This document shows positions 17,246 to 25,539 of a DNA stretch of 64,000 nt, piece by piece. The notes beneath the pieces are model-generated. The model did not search any database, was not told where the DNA came from, and saw only the letters and a program-made list of their open reading frames with translations. The position numbers were made by a program, and so were the translations under genes. Position 1 is the stretch's first letter. Every line of letters begins with the position of its first letter. The DNA lies in NCBI RefSeq assembly GCF_001951155.1, contig NZ_CP016359.1:761001-825000 (forward strand). The letters are read 5' to 3'. The stretch is from Christiangramia flava JLT2011 (lineage in GTDB: Bacteria > Bacteroidota > Bacteroidia > Flavobacteriales > Flavobacteriaceae).

Positions 17246-18478
17246 TTAGTGAACCATGATCGTATCAGGATTTCCATCAGGGTCACCATTCACAGTTCCT
17301 CCATTGGCTGGATTTCCTAATAACAGGATTCCAGCTGCATGAGGAGAAGCCATAGAAGTTCCACTAATGGTATTGTAACCACCACCTTTCCAGGTAGAAA
17401 GAATAGCGACACCTGGAGTACAGTAATCTACAGGAGGATTTCCGTAGTTGCTGAAATACGCAAAATCATCATTAGAATCCATTGCTGAAATAGTGTAAAT
17501 ATTTGGACCATTAGCTCTTGCAGGAGAATGGTTGTTTGCATCATCAGTTTCGTTACCGGCCGCCAAAGCGAATTTAACTTTGGAAGAAGCTGCAACTACT
17601 GCATCATCTAATGCCTGAGAAACCGGCCCTCCAAGAGACATATTTGCCACATCACCAGTTTTACCATTCGCAGCAACATGATCCACACCAGCAATAACTC
17701 CGGAATAAGACCCGCTACCTCTGCTATCCAATACTTTTACAGGAACAACAGTGGCACCGGGAGCAACACCAATTACCCCAACGCTGTTATCTTTTGCAGC
17801 GATTGTACCGGCTACGTGGCTACCATGACCGTTACCGTCGTCCAGGGATCTTCCATCTTTTCCGGAAGTGAACGCATTAAAACCTTTGGAAGCATCAACG
17901 TTAAGATCTTCGTGATCCAGGTCGATACCGGTGTCAATTACCCATGCAATACCTGAACCGCCATAAGCAACTCCTCCGTTCACACGAGTGATGCCATAAG
18001 GAGTTTCCTGGCTTCCGCCGGTACCTCCACCGCCATTTCCGTCACAAGGAGCACCGTTTGGCGTTCCACAAGGAGGGGCGAACATCACAATTTTATCTTC
18101 TTCGATATAATCCACATCCTCGCGTCCTCTTAAAGCTTCCGCATCAGCAGCGCTTAGTTTCAAGGTCGCACCGTTAATAGATTTACTGTAAATATTAAGG
18201 ATATCGGCTTTAATTCCAGCTTCCTGCACCATTTTCAAAGTTCTGGCTTTCACCATATCCTGTGATTTCTGGTAAGATTCGGCCATTCTGGCCTGGTTGG
18301 TTGTAGCGTCGTTTTTGAAAACGACGATATACTGTCCTTCGATAACCTGTGCTGAAGATGGCGCGACCATATTTTCTTCAAGAGATGGCGCTTCAGAATT
18401 CTGATCCTGGTTACAGGACATGAGGATTGCTGCTGAAAAAGCAGCAACACTTAAGGTTTTAAGTGAATTTAAATTCAT
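17246..18478 (-). CDS. Subtilisin-like serine protease lipoprotein (S8) with I9 propeptide
   Basis: An exported serine endopeptidase of 410 residues. A lipoprotein signal ends at a lipobox (ILMSC, about residue 22). An inhibitor-I9 prodomain (about 47-133, GQYIVVFK to DYIEEDK) is followed by the peptidase domain with the full triad: D182 in VIDTGID, H218 in GHGSHVAGT and S375 in SGTSMASPHAAG. There is no type IX secretion tail, and the protein stops soon after the catalytic Ser helix, so it is probably a surface- or periplasm-anchored processing protease. A good promoter lies upstream and a terminator downstream, so it appears monocistronic. Confidence 0.94.
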   Translation of the reverse strand: MNLNSLKTLSVAAFSAAILMSCNQDQNSEAPSLEENMVAPSSAQVIEGQYIVVFKNDATTNQARMAESYQKSQDMVKARTLKMVQEAGIKADILNIYSKSINGATLKLSAADAEALRGREDVDYIEEDKIVMFAPPCGTPNGAPCDGNGGGGTGGSQETPYGITRVNGGVAYGGSGIAWVIDTGIDLDHEDLNVDASKGFNAFTSGKDGRSLDDGNGHGSHVAGTIAAKDNSVGVIGVAPGATVVPVKVLDSRGSGSYSGVIAGVDHVAANGKTGDVANMSLGGPVSQALDDAVVAASSKVKFALAAGNETDDANNHSPARANGPNIYTISAMDSNDDFAYFSNYGNPPVDYCTPGVAILSTWKGGGYNTISGTSMASPHAAGILLLGNPANGGTVNGDPDGNPDTIMVH

Positions 18479-18520
18479 TTAGTTTAAGATTTTAGTTAAA
18501 AAAAAGGTTAATAGATCGCC

Positions 18521-18551
18521 TAAAGCTAAAATTTACTCGATTAAATGCAAA
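18521..18551 (-). promoter_or_regulatory. Promoter of the subtilase gene
   Basis: On the minus strand TTTG (18551-18548) and TAGCTTTA (18528-18521) are separated by 19 nt, matching TTTG-N19-TAnnTTTG except for the last base. It lies about 43 nt before the start codon. Confidence 0.55.
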
Positions 18552-18603
18552 TTTTTTTAACTTAAAAGTGAAAGTCTGCAATCTCACTAAATGATAAAAA
18601 GAA

Positions 18604-18635
18604 ACCGCTAAGCAGTGTTCATGCTACTTAGCGGT
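18604..18635 (-). terminator. Terminator of the rhodanese gene
   Basis: A 9-bp stem (ACCGCTAAG / CTTAGCGGT) with a 14-nt loop, 25 nt past the rhodanese stop on the minus strand, followed there by TTTCTTTTT. Confidence 0.8.
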
Positions 18636-18659
18636 GATTGTTAAATTTTTAAGGAATGT

Positions 18660-18971
18660 CTAGCTGGTGGTTTCTCCCTCCCATTCCATAAATCCGCCTT
18701 CCAGATTATAAGTATTGGCAAAACCCATTTGATCCAATAGCGTGCAGGCCTGGGAACTTCTTTTTCCTGATCTGCAATAGATATAATAATTCTTGGATTT
18801 ATCCAGTTTCTCTACTTCATCTATAAATCCCTGACCGCGGTAAATATCAATTTGTTTGGCGTTCGGGATATGCCCTTCTTCCACTTCTTCGTCAGTCCGA
18901 ACATCGAGGATCACGGCATTCTCATCTTTCTCCAGCTGCTCTTTCCAGTCTTTTTGAGATAATTCTTTCAT
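18660..18971 (-). CDS. Single-domain rhodanese-like sulfurtransferase
   Basis: A 103-residue cytoplasmic protein. The rhodanese fold is shown by VILDVRTDEE, GHIPNAKQID and the active-site loop YIYCRSGKRS with catalytic C66. The ATG at 18971 is chosen because it starts the domain directly; a longer in-frame start at 19013 would add an unlikely AT-rich leader. It probably transfers sulfane sulfur to an unknown acceptor. It is divergent from the marR-nitroreductase-yceI operon. Confidence 0.9.
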   Translation of the reverse strand: MKELSQKDWKEQLEKDENAVILDVRTDEEVEEGHIPNAKQIDIYRGQGFIDEVEKLDKSKNYYIYCRSGKRSSQACTLLDQMGFANTYNLEGGFMEWEGETTS

Positions 18972-19079
18972 GATAAAATTTTTATTGACAGTATAAATAT
19001 AAAGGAATTTCATGGGTTACCGCCCATGCCCCCCATCCGATTTTAACAGAAAATTAATTTTTAAATCCAAAAAATATTA

Positions 19080-19096
19080 TACATTTGTATATACAA
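19080..19096 (+). promoter_or_regulatory. marR promoter and candidate MarR operator
   Basis: An exact -7 element TACATTTG (19080-19087) overlaps a 12-bp perfect palindrome TTGTATATACAA (19085-19096), 15 nt before the marR start codon. Binding there would block initiation, so autoregulation is likely. Confidence 0.6.
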
Positions 19097-19110
19097 TTGT
19101 TGTAGTAACA

Positions 19111-19563
19111 ATGAAAATAGAAGAAATCATCAAGACATCTGCAGAATTGCCTAATTCCAGAAGACTGGTTTTAAATCTCATCATTACCGCCAATCATGTG
19201 ACTGAAAAGGTGGTAGAAGTTTTGAAACCCTTCGGTATTAGCAATCAACAGTTCAACGTGTTGCGCATTCTACGCGGTCAAAAAGGCAAGCCGGCCAACC
19301 TTTATACCATTCAGGAACGAATGGTGACCAAAATGAGCAATACAACCAGACTGGTAGACAAGTTGGTGAAAAACGACCTGTGTGAACGCATTGTTTGTCC
19401 TTCTAATAGACGGAAAGTCGAAATTCGCATCACACAGGAGGGATTAAAATTGCTAGAAAAAGTTGACCCCCTGATGGAAAAGGTGGAGAAAGAAATTGCT
19501 GAAAAATTAACTGAAAAAGAAATTGAATCACTAAATGCCTATTTAAATGGACTTAGAACTTAA
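19111..19563 (+). CDS. MarR-family regulator with two Cys in the wing
   Basis: A 150-residue winged-helix regulator. The helix-turn-helix spans about 45-85 (FNVLRILRGQ, then YTIQERMVTKMSNTTRLVDKL) and the wing is CERIVCPSNRRKVEIRIT. The wing carries C91 and C96; CPxNRR is common in flavobacterial members. The ATG at 19111 is preferred because upstream codons run through the promoter. It overlaps the nitroreductase gene by 17 nt and probably controls it. A redox or quinone signal is a guess from the partner gene and the cysteines. Confidence 0.9.
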   Translation: MKIEEIIKTSAELPNSRRLVLNLIITANHVTEKVVEVLKPFGISNQQFNVLRILRGQKGKPANLYTIQERMVTKMSNTTRLVDKLVKNDLCERIVCPSNRRKVEIRITQEGLKLLEKVDPLMEKVEKEIAEKLTEKEIESLNAYLNGLRT

Positions 19564-20200
19564 AACAAAACCGGAATACCTGGAAAGTTTACAGTGGCGT
19601 TATGCTACCAAAAAATTTGACAGTTCCAAAAAATTATCTGAAGACGACCTGAATGAATTACTGGAAAGCATTCGCCTTTCAGCTTCTTCATACGGTCTGC
19701 AACCTTACGAAGTTTTGGTGATTACTGATGAGGACATCAGGGAAAAGCTAAAGGCGGCTGCTTGGAACCAATCTCAGGTAGCTGAAGCTTCTCACCTCAT
19801 CGTCTTTGCCAATTACGCAAAAATCACGGAAGAGCACGTAGATGCTTATATGGAAAATATTGCCGAAACACGCAATGTTTCTCGCGGGGATTTACAAGGC
19901 CTGGAAGATATGATCAAATCTACCACCCTGTCACGTCCTCAGGAAGACCTACAGGTTTGGGGATCTAAACAAACCTACATCGCTCTCGGAAATTTGTTAA
20001 GCGCTGCTGCAAATATGCGAATTGACACCTGCCCAATGGAAGGTTTCGATAATGCGAAATTTGACGAAATCCTAAATCTTAAGGAAAAGAATCTTCAGTC
20101 GTCCGTAATTATCCCGGTAGGATACCGCAGCGAAGACGATTCTTACCAGGACCTGGAAAAAGTTCGAAAAAGTAAATCAGATTTATTTCATTTTGTATAA
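19547..20200 (+). CDS. NAD(P)H-dependent nitroreductase/oxidoreductase (NfsB-like)
   Basis: An FMN enzyme of 217 residues reducing nitro-aromatics or quinones. Visible are the family N-terminus (LQWRYATKKFDSSKKL), SSYGLQPYEVLVI for FMN binding, and the C-terminal GYRSEDDSYQ segment. The start overlaps marR by 17 nt, so translation is likely coupled and expression MarR-controlled. The true substrate is not visible. Confidence 0.88.
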   Translation: MDLELKTKPEYLESLQWRYATKKFDSSKKLSEDDLNELLESIRLSASSYGLQPYEVLVITDEDIREKLKAAAWNQSQVAEASHLIVFANYAKITEEHVDAYMENIAETRNVSRGDLQGLEDMIKSTTLSRPQEDLQVWGSKQTYIALGNLLSAAANMRIDTCPMEGFDNAKFDEILNLKEKNLQSSVIIPVGYRSEDDSYQDLEKVRKSKSDLFHFV

Positions 20201-20218
20201 CCCTCAAAAAAAATTCTC

Positions 20219-20788
20219 ATGAAAAATAAATTTTTAAAAGGCACTATCGCCTCTGTAATTGTGCTAACAACAGTAGCTTTTACTACTGAAAAGAAAACGG
20301 TAAACGTAGCTGAAAGCCAGGTAAACTGGAAAGGTGAAAAGGTAACCGGTTCTCACTACGGAAATATCCAGTTGAAAAGCGGTTATTTCACCATGGAAGA
20401 CGAAAAGATCACCGGTGGTGAGTTTGTGATGGATATGACCAGCATCAATGTAACCGATCTTGAAGGGGAATCGAAGCAAAAACTGGAAGGACACTTAAAA
20501 TCTGAAGACTTCTTCGGCGTGGAAAAATATCCAACCGCTAAATTGGTGATCACCAGTGCCGCCAAGAAAAGCGAAGGTGTGTATGGCATCGTAGGAAACT
20601 TAACGATCAAGGAAGATACGCATCCTGTGACCTTTGATCTGACCATGAACGGCGACGCCGCTTCTACAAAACTTACAATCGATCGTTCCAAATACAACGT
20701 GAGATATGGATCAGGCAGCTTCTTTGACAATCTTGGAGACAAGACGATTTATGACAATTTTGACCTGGAAGTTGATCTGAAATTCTAA
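20219..20788 (+). CDS. YceI-family periplasmic lipid-binding protein
   Basis: A 189-residue protein with a signal peptide (about 1-22) and the YceI lipocalin-like barrel: SQVNWKGEKVTGSHYGNI, FVMDMTSINVTD, HLKSEDFFGVEKYPTAKL and the RSKYNVRYGSGSFFDNLGD end. YceI proteins bind isoprenoid chains. It lies 18 nt after the nitroreductase and is followed by a terminator, so it is probably the last gene of the marR operon. Confidence 0.92.
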   Translation: MKNKFLKGTIASVIVLTTVAFTTEKKTVNVAESQVNWKGEKVTGSHYGNIQLKSGYFTMEDEKITGGEFVMDMTSINVTDLEGESKQKLEGHLKSEDFFGVEKYPTAKLVITSAAKKSEGVYGIVGNLTIKEDTHPVTFDLTMNGDAASTKLTIDRSKYNVRYGSGSFFDNLGDKTIYDNFDLEVDLKF

Positions 20789-20795
20789 ATAAATG

Positions 20796-20825
20796 ATCCT
20801 GAGCCACTCGCTCAGGATTTTTTTT
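20796..20825 (+). terminator. Terminator after yceI
   Basis: A 9-bp stem (ATCCTGAGC / GCTCAGGAT) with a 5-nt loop and a run of T. It ends only 9 nt before the trp promoter and insulates the trp operon. Confidence 0.9.
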
Positions 20826-20833
20826 GCAATTTA

Positions 20834-20865
20834 TTTGAATATGAAAAATTGCCGAATTATCTTTG
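20834..20865 (+). promoter_or_regulatory. trp operon promoter
   Basis: TTTG (20834-20837), 20-nt spacer and TATCTTTG (20858-20865) match the Bacteroidetes primary sigma consensus fully. Transcription should start near 20870, almost at the leader-peptide ATG (20871). Confidence 0.8.
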
Positions 20866-20870
20866 ACCCA

Positions 20871-20927
20871 ATGTTTAGAACGGAAAATCATATCTGGTGG
20901 TGGAAAAACTTACGTCAAAAGTCGTGA
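20871..20927 (+). CDS. trpL: trp leader peptide with three consecutive Trp codons
   Basis: An 18-codon ORF reads MFRTENHIWWWKNLRQKS. The Trp triplet lies at 20895-20903 and the stop at 20925-20927. It sits between a consensus promoter and a terminator in front of trpE, which is the structure of a transcription-attenuation leader. The ATG is within a few bases of the predicted transcription start, and no ribosome-binding site would fit, so it may be read from a leaderless or nearly leaderless mRNA. Confidence 0.88.
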   Translation: MFRTENHIWWWKNLRQKS

Positions 20928-20986
20928 GCTGATTTGCCATTTATATTATAAAATCATTAGGCTTGTCTCACGACAAGCCTTTTTTT
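20909..20986 (+). promoter_or_regulatory. trp attenuator: mutually exclusive hairpins
   Basis: Segment 1 (CTTACG, 20909-20914) can pair with segment 2 (CGTGAG, 20923-20928). Segment 2 extended (GTCGTGAG, 20921-20928) can instead pair with segment 3 (CTCACGAC, 20967-20974). Segment 3 overlaps the terminator hairpin AGGCTTGT / ACAAGCCT (20959-20966 and 20973-20980), which is followed by T6. A ribosome stalled on the Trp codons would cover segment 1 and allow 2:3 pairing (read-through). A ribosome at the stop codon would cover segment 2 and allow termination. A Bacteroidetes trp leader motif (Bacteroid-trp) has been described; this may be one. Confidence 0.88.
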
Positions 20987-21003
20987 ATTCAAAAAACCGA
21001 AGC

Positions 21004-22398
21004 ATGTTCAAACTGAAAACAACTTATAAAAAAATCCTGGCAGATACCATTACACCGGTAAGCATCTACCTGAAATTGCGGGATAAATTTCCCAATTCGC
21101 TGCTGCTTGAAAGTAGTGATTATCATGCCAGCGACAACAGCTTCTCCTACATTTGCTGCAATCCCATCGCCTCCATCAAGATCGAGAAAGAAAAAGTGAC
21201 CAGGGAGTTTCCAGATGGCAGCAAGACCATTCAGGAACTGCAACCGGGCGATTCGGTGCCCGCAATTATTCAGGATTTTTCCCGTAATTTCTCTACGGAA
21301 GATTCAGATTTTAAGTTTATCTATAATGGCCTTTTCGGCTACATCGCCTATGATGCGGTTCGCTACTTTGAGAACGTGAAGGTCACCAAGAAGGAAAAAG
21401 ATCTTCAGATTCCTGATATTTATTACGCGGTCTACCAAAATATCATCGCCATCAACCACTTTAAAAATGAAGCCTATATTTTTGACCATTCTTATCAAGG
21501 CGATTCGAATATCGACCAGATCGAACAATTACTGAAAGTTAAAAATTTTGCATCCTATAATTTTAACCGCGTACAGGAACCATATTCCAATCTCGAAGAT
21601 GAGGAATTCATGGAAATGGTGAACCGTGCGAAAGGTCACTGTCACCGTGGAGATGTATTTCAACTGGTGCTTTCCAGGCGATTTTCCCAAAAGTTTAAGG
21701 GCGATGAATTCAATGTGTACCGGGCTCTGAGAAATGTGAACCCATCACCGTATCTCTTCTTTTTTGACTATGGCGATTTTAAGATCTTCGGAAGTTCTCC
21801 CGAAGCGCAGCTGATCGTGAAAGATGGCCAGGCAGAAATTCACCCTATCGCCGGAACCTTCAAAAGAACCGGAAACGATGAGAAAGATGCGGAAATTGCC
21901 AAAGAATTGGCAGCCGATCAAAAAGAAAATTCAGAACACGTTATGCTGGTGGACCTGGCCCGGAATGACCTCAGCCGTAACGGCAGCAACGTGAAAGTGG
22001 AAAACTATCGCGAAATTCAGTTCTTTTCGCACGTGATCCACCTGGTTAGCAAGGTCACCGGAACCAAAGATCCTGAAGTTGACACGCCCCAGATTGTGGC
22101 CGATACCTTTCCCGCCGGAACCTTGAGCGGTGCTCCAAAACCCATGGCCCTTCGGCTTATTGAAGAGATCGAAAACGTGAATCGCAGCGCTTATGGCGGA
22201 GCCATTGGCTTTATGGACTTCAACGGAAATTTCAATCACGCCATCGTCATACGCTCATTCGTGAGCAAAAACCATGAATTGCATTACCAGGCCGGTGCGG
22301 GAATTGTTTCCGAATCCAAACCTGAAAACGAATTACAGGAAGTGTTTAATAAACTCGGAGCGCTTACGAAAGCCCTTGAAATTGCTGAAGAAATATGA
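21004..22398 (+). CDS. trpE: Anthranilate synthase component I
   Basis: Converts chorismate plus ammonia or glutamine (via TrpG) to anthranilate, the first step of tryptophan synthesis. It has 464 residues, with the N-terminal domain carrying the LLES feedback motif (34-37) that binds tryptophan, and the C-terminal chorismate-binding domain (NPSPYLFFFDYGDFKIFGSSPE in pieces, PIAGTFKRTG, ENSEHVMLVDLARNDL, GTLSGAPKP, GAIGFMDFNG). The ATG at 21004 follows the attenuator's T run by 17 nt. It overlaps trpG by 4 nt. Confidence 0.97.
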   Translation: MFKLKTTYKKILADTITPVSIYLKLRDKFPNSLLLESSDYHASDNSFSYICCNPIASIKIEKEKVTREFPDGSKTIQELQPGDSVPAIIQDFSRNFSTEDSDFKFIYNGLFGYIAYDAVRYFENVKVTKKEKDLQIPDIYYAVYQNIIAINHFKNEAYIFDHSYQGDSNIDQIEQLLKVKNFASYNFNRVQEPYSNLEDEEFMEMVNRAKGHCHRGDVFQLVLSRRFSQKFKGDEFNVYRALRNVNPSPYLFFFDYGDFKIFGSSPEAQLIVKDGQAEIHPIAGTFKRTGNDEKDAEIAKELAADQKENSEHVMLVDLARNDLSRNGSNVKVENYREIQFFSHVIHLVSKVTGTKDPEVDTPQIVADTFPAGTLSGAPKPMALRLIEEIENVNRSAYGGAIGFMDFNGNFNHAIVIRSFVSKNHELHYQAGAGIVSESKPENELQEVFNKLGALTKALEIAEEI

Positions 22399-23021
22399 AA
22401 AATAGAACGAAAATTCTGGTTATAGACAATTACGATTCCTTCGTTTACAACCTGGTGCACTACCTGGAAGAGCTGGATTGCGAGGTTACGGTAAAAAGAA
22501 ACGACCGCCTGAGCCTTGAAGAAGTAGAGGATTACGATAAAATTCTACTATCTCCGGGCCCAGGAATTCCGGAAGAAGCCGGTCTACTGAAACCAATTAT
22601 CGAAACTTATGCCCCCTCCAAACCCATTTTCGGCGTATGCCTTGGTATGCAGGCCATTGGGGAAGTTTTTGGCGGCCGTCTGAATAATCTGGATATGGTC
22701 TATCATGGAGTGGCCACAAAAATCGATGTGTGCGTGGACGATGAATACCTGTATAAAGACCTGCCGCAGGAATTACAGGTTGGGCGATATCACTCCTGGG
22801 TGGTAGACAATCAGTTACCCGATGTCCTCCAGGCAACCAGTTACGATGAGAAGAACGAGATCATGTCTTTGCGCCATCGCGATTTTGATGTTCGTGGAGT
22901 TCAGTTTCATCCGGAATCTGTCCTGACTCCGGAAGGCAAAAAAATGATCCAGAACTGGGTGGCTTTCGAACATTCGGAAAAATCTGAAACACAGGTCGCA
23001 CAACCCACTGAAAACAAGTAA
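22395..23021 (+). CDS. trpG: Anthranilate synthase component II, glutamine amidotransferase
   Basis: Supplies ammonia from glutamine to TrpE. A class I amidotransferase of 208 residues with the triad C82 (GVCLGMQAIGE), H172 and E174 (FHPESVLTPEG); oxyanion loop LSPGPGIPEEAG. A short charged tail follows the domain. It overlaps trpE by 4 nt (ATGA) and lies 1 nt before trpD, so the genes are translationally coupled. Confidence 0.96.
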   Translation: MKNRTKILVIDNYDSFVYNLVHYLEELDCEVTVKRNDRLSLEEVEDYDKILLSPGPGIPEEAGLLKPIIETYAPSKPIFGVCLGMQAIGEVFGGRLNNLDMVYHGVATKIDVCVDDEYLYKDLPQELQVGRYHSWVVDNQLPDVLQATSYDEKNEIMSLRHRDFDVRGVQFHPESVLTPEGKKMIQNWVAFEHSEKSETQVAQPTENK

Positions 23022-23022
23022 C

Positions 23023-24027
23023 ATGAAAGAATTACTAAATAGGCTTATTTCACACGAAACCATTTCAGCGGAAGAAGCCAAACAGGCGATTATCAACATC
23101 TCCGAAGGTCACTATAGCGAAACCCAGATTGCGGCTTTTTTGACCGTTTACATGATGCGCAGCATTACCATCGAAGAATTGGAAGGTTTCCGGGATGCGT
23201 TACTGGAATTGTGTATTCCGGTAGACCTATCGGAATATGAACCGGTGGACCTTTGCGGTACCGGTGGAGATGGGAAAAATACCTTCAATATCTCCACAAC
23301 CGCCTCTTTTGTGACTGCCGGAGCTGGAGTGAAGGTCGCAAAACATGGAAATTATGGGGTTTCTTCAGTTAGTGGAAGCTCCAACGTCATGGAACACCTG
23401 GGAATCACCTTTACAAACGATACCGGTTTCCTGAAAAATTGCATTGAAAAGGCCAATATTTGCATTTTGCACGCGCCTCTTTTCCACCCGGCAATGAAAA
23501 ACGTTGCTCCGGTTAGAAAAAGCCTTGCTGTTAAAACATTTTTCAACATGCTCGGTCCTATGGTAAATCCTGCGTTTCCCAAAAATCAGCTGGTGGGAGT
23601 TTTCAGTCTCGAACTTGCCAGAATGTATGCGTATCTTTACCAAAATACCGATAAGAATTATACGATTTTGCATGCTTTGGACGGTTATGATGAAATTTCC
23701 CTCACGGGTGACACCAAATGCATCCGCAACGATGCAGAACAGATGCTGAAAGCGGAAGATTTTGGACTACAACCTCTAAAGGAAGAGGAAATAGCCGGTG
23801 GCGGATCTATTGAAAGTTCTGCAGAAATTTTGCTGAATATCCTTTCCGGAAAAGGCACAGCCCCACAAGAACAGGTGGTTTGCGCCAATGCCGGGATGGC
23901 TATTGCAACTTCCAGGAATCTGGGTCCAAAAGAAGGTTTTGAACTGGCCAAAGAAGCTATTAGATCAGGAAATGCGCTGGCCAGTTTTAGGAAATTACAG
24001 GAACTCAGCAAAAACTTTCAGAAATAA
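23023..24027 (+). CDS. trpD: Anthranilate phosphoribosyltransferase
   Basis: Joins anthranilate to PRPP. It has 334 residues, with the PRPP loop GTGGDGKNTFN (G79-D83 and following), KHGNYGVSSVSGSSNVME, and the anthranilate site around HPAMKNVAPVRK. It is a standalone enzyme not fused to TrpG. It abuts trpC, whose start codon overlaps the trpD stop. Confidence 0.97.
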   Translation: MKELLNRLISHETISAEEAKQAIINISEGHYSETQIAAFLTVYMMRSITIEELEGFRDALLELCIPVDLSEYEPVDLCGTGGDGKNTFNISTTASFVTAGAGVKVAKHGNYGVSSVSGSSNVMEHLGITFTNDTGFLKNCIEKANICILHAPLFHPAMKNVAPVRKSLAVKTFFNMLGPMVNPAFPKNQLVGVFSLELARMYAYLYQNTDKNYTILHALDGYDEISLTGDTKCIRNDAEQMLKAEDFGLQPLKEEEIAGGGSIESSAEILLNILSGKGTAPQEQVVCANAGMAIATSRNLGPKEGFELAKEAIRSGNALASFRKLQELSKNFQK

Positions 24028-24809
24028 TGAATATTCTTGACAGGATCATCGCTGATAAACGCCGGGAAGTTTCGCTTAAGAAACAGTTGATCCCAACCGA
24101 GCAGCTGGAAAAATCGGTACTGTTTAATCGCCAGGGGCAATCGCTGTCTGCCAGGCTTAGACAGGCAAGCTTCGGCATTATTGCAGAGCATAAGCGCCGC
24201 TCTCCATCAAAATCGGTCATCAACCAGAGCCTGAGTGTGGAAAATGTGGTAAGTTCTTATGAAAAGGCCGGTGCCGCGGGAATCTCTGTGCTTACTGACG
24301 CTAAATACTTTGGCGGTTCGCTGGACGACCTGCTGCTGGCGAGAGCTTCCGTAGAAATACCTATTCTTCGGAAGGACTTTATGATCGACGAATACCAGAT
24401 CCTGGAAGCCAAAGCCCATGGCGCTGACGTCATTCTGTTGATTGCCGCCGTACTCGATAAAACGGAATTAAAAACACTTTCAGAAACGGCTAGAAACCTG
24501 GGACTGGAGGTGCTTTTGGAAATCCACAACCAGGAAGAGCTGAATAAATCAATCCATACCGAGGCTGAAATGATAGGCATCAATAATCGCAATCTGAAGA
24601 CCTTCGAGGTGGATATTGAAAATTCGATCAGGCTGGCGAAAAATTTGCCAGATCGTTTCACGAAAGTTGCCGAAAGCGGCCTGAGCGACACCGAAGTTGT
24701 CAAAAAACTGAAGAGCAGCGGATTTGACGGATTTCTAATTGGGGAAACGTTTATGAAAACTGAAAATCCCGGCGGGGCGATCCAAAGCTTTTTAAAAGAC
24801 TTAGATTAG
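24027..24809 (+). CDS. trpC: Indole-3-glycerol-phosphate synthase
   Basis: Closes the indole ring from CdRP. A TIM barrel of 260 residues: IIAEHKRRSPSK (catalytic Lys region), ISVLTDAKYFGGS, ILRKDFMIDEYQI, GINNRNLKTFEVD and VAESGLSD. It is not fused to TrpF, unlike the E. coli enzyme. It shares one base with the trpD stop codon. Confidence 0.97.
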   Translation: MNILDRIIADKRREVSLKKQLIPTEQLEKSVLFNRQGQSLSARLRQASFGIIAEHKRRSPSKSVINQSLSVENVVSSYEKAGAAGISVLTDAKYFGGSLDDLLLARASVEIPILRKDFMIDEYQILEAKAHGADVILLIAAVLDKTELKTLSETARNLGLEVLLEIHNQEELNKSIHTEAEMIGINNRNLKTFEVDIENSIRLAKNLPDRFTKVAESGLSDTEVVKKLKSSGFDGFLIGETFMKTENPGGAIQSFLKDLD

Positions 24810-24825
24810 ACAAATACCACAAGCA

Positions 24826-25539
24826 ATGAATCAAGAAAATATGGAAGGAAAAACCCTGATTACCCCGGCTTCGGGGCAGAGTTCCGGCCTAAGCCTCAAA
24901 GTATGCGGGATGAACCAGCCCGGAAACATGCTTCAGGTAGCGGAACTGCAGCCGGATTATATGGGCTTTATTTTCTACGACCAGTCACCCCGATATTTTG
25001 ACGGCGATATGCCCGCAATTCCATCAGAAATCAAAAAAACCGGAGTATTTGTGAATGCTTCGCTGGAGGCTATCTTGGAAAGAGTAGCCCGTTACCAGCT
25101 AAATGCCGTACAGTTGCATGGAGAGGAATCGGCCGCATTCTGTAAGGACCTGAAGATCGCGCTTCAAAAAACAGGAAATACGCCTGAAATGATCAAAGTT
25201 TTCAGTGTGGGACCCGATTTCAGTTTCCAGGTTATCAAAGCTTACGAGGGCATTGTGGATTATTTTCTTTTTGATACGAAAGGAGCGCTTCGCGGTGGTA
25301 ACGGGGAAGAATTTGACTGGCAAATCCTGAAGAATTATCCTTCCAACACCCCATTTTTTCTCAGCGGGGGAATTGGCCCGGAACACGCCAAACAGATCGC
25401 CGATCTCAAAAGCCACTTTTACCGCATCGGGAAACCCGGATTGCTCTACGCGGTTGATGTAAACAGTAAATTTGAGCTAAAACCCGGACTTAAAAAATTA
25501 AAAGAATTAAGAGAATTCAAAATACAGATCAATTCATGA
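24826..25539 (+). CDS. trpF: Phosphoribosylanthranilate isomerase
   Basis: Amadori rearrangement of PRA to CdRP. It has 237 residues, with the catalytic-Cys motif LKVCGM near residue 27, AVQLHGEE, and [20 protein letters not shown] in two conserved pieces, then [10 protein letters not shown]. The N-terminal 22 residues before the barrel are longer than usual, and a second in-frame ATG six codons in (24841) is a possible start. The C-terminus overlaps trpB by 4 nt. Confidence 0.94.
   Translation: MNQENMEGKTLITPASGQSSGLSLKVCGMNQPGNMLQVAELQPDYMGFIFYDQSPRYFDGDMPAIPSEIKKTGVFVNASLEAILERVARYQLNAVQLHGEESAAFCKDLKIALQKTGNTPEMIKVFSVGPDFSFQVIKAYEGIVDYFLFDTKGALRGGNGEEFDWQILKNYPSNTPFFLSGGIGPEHAKQIADLKSHFYRIGKPGLLYAVDVNSKFELKPGLKKLKELREFKIQINS

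Noticed and set aside
18972..19013. Longer rhodanese start
   Set aside because: The added residues are AT-rich, unlike the domain, and the ATG at 18971 starts a complete rhodanese fold.
19012..19110. Longer marR start
   Set aside because: The extension covers the promoter and the palindromic operator, so it cannot be coding in the same transcript.
20863..21003. In-frame upstream extension of trpE through the attenuator
   Set aside because: It would read through the leader and terminator in a different frame from the leader peptide. The ATG at 21004 begins the normal TrpE sequence.
24257..24703. 148-codon minus-strand frame opposite trpC
   Set aside because: It is a Ser-rich shadow of a conserved enzyme gene and shows no family features.
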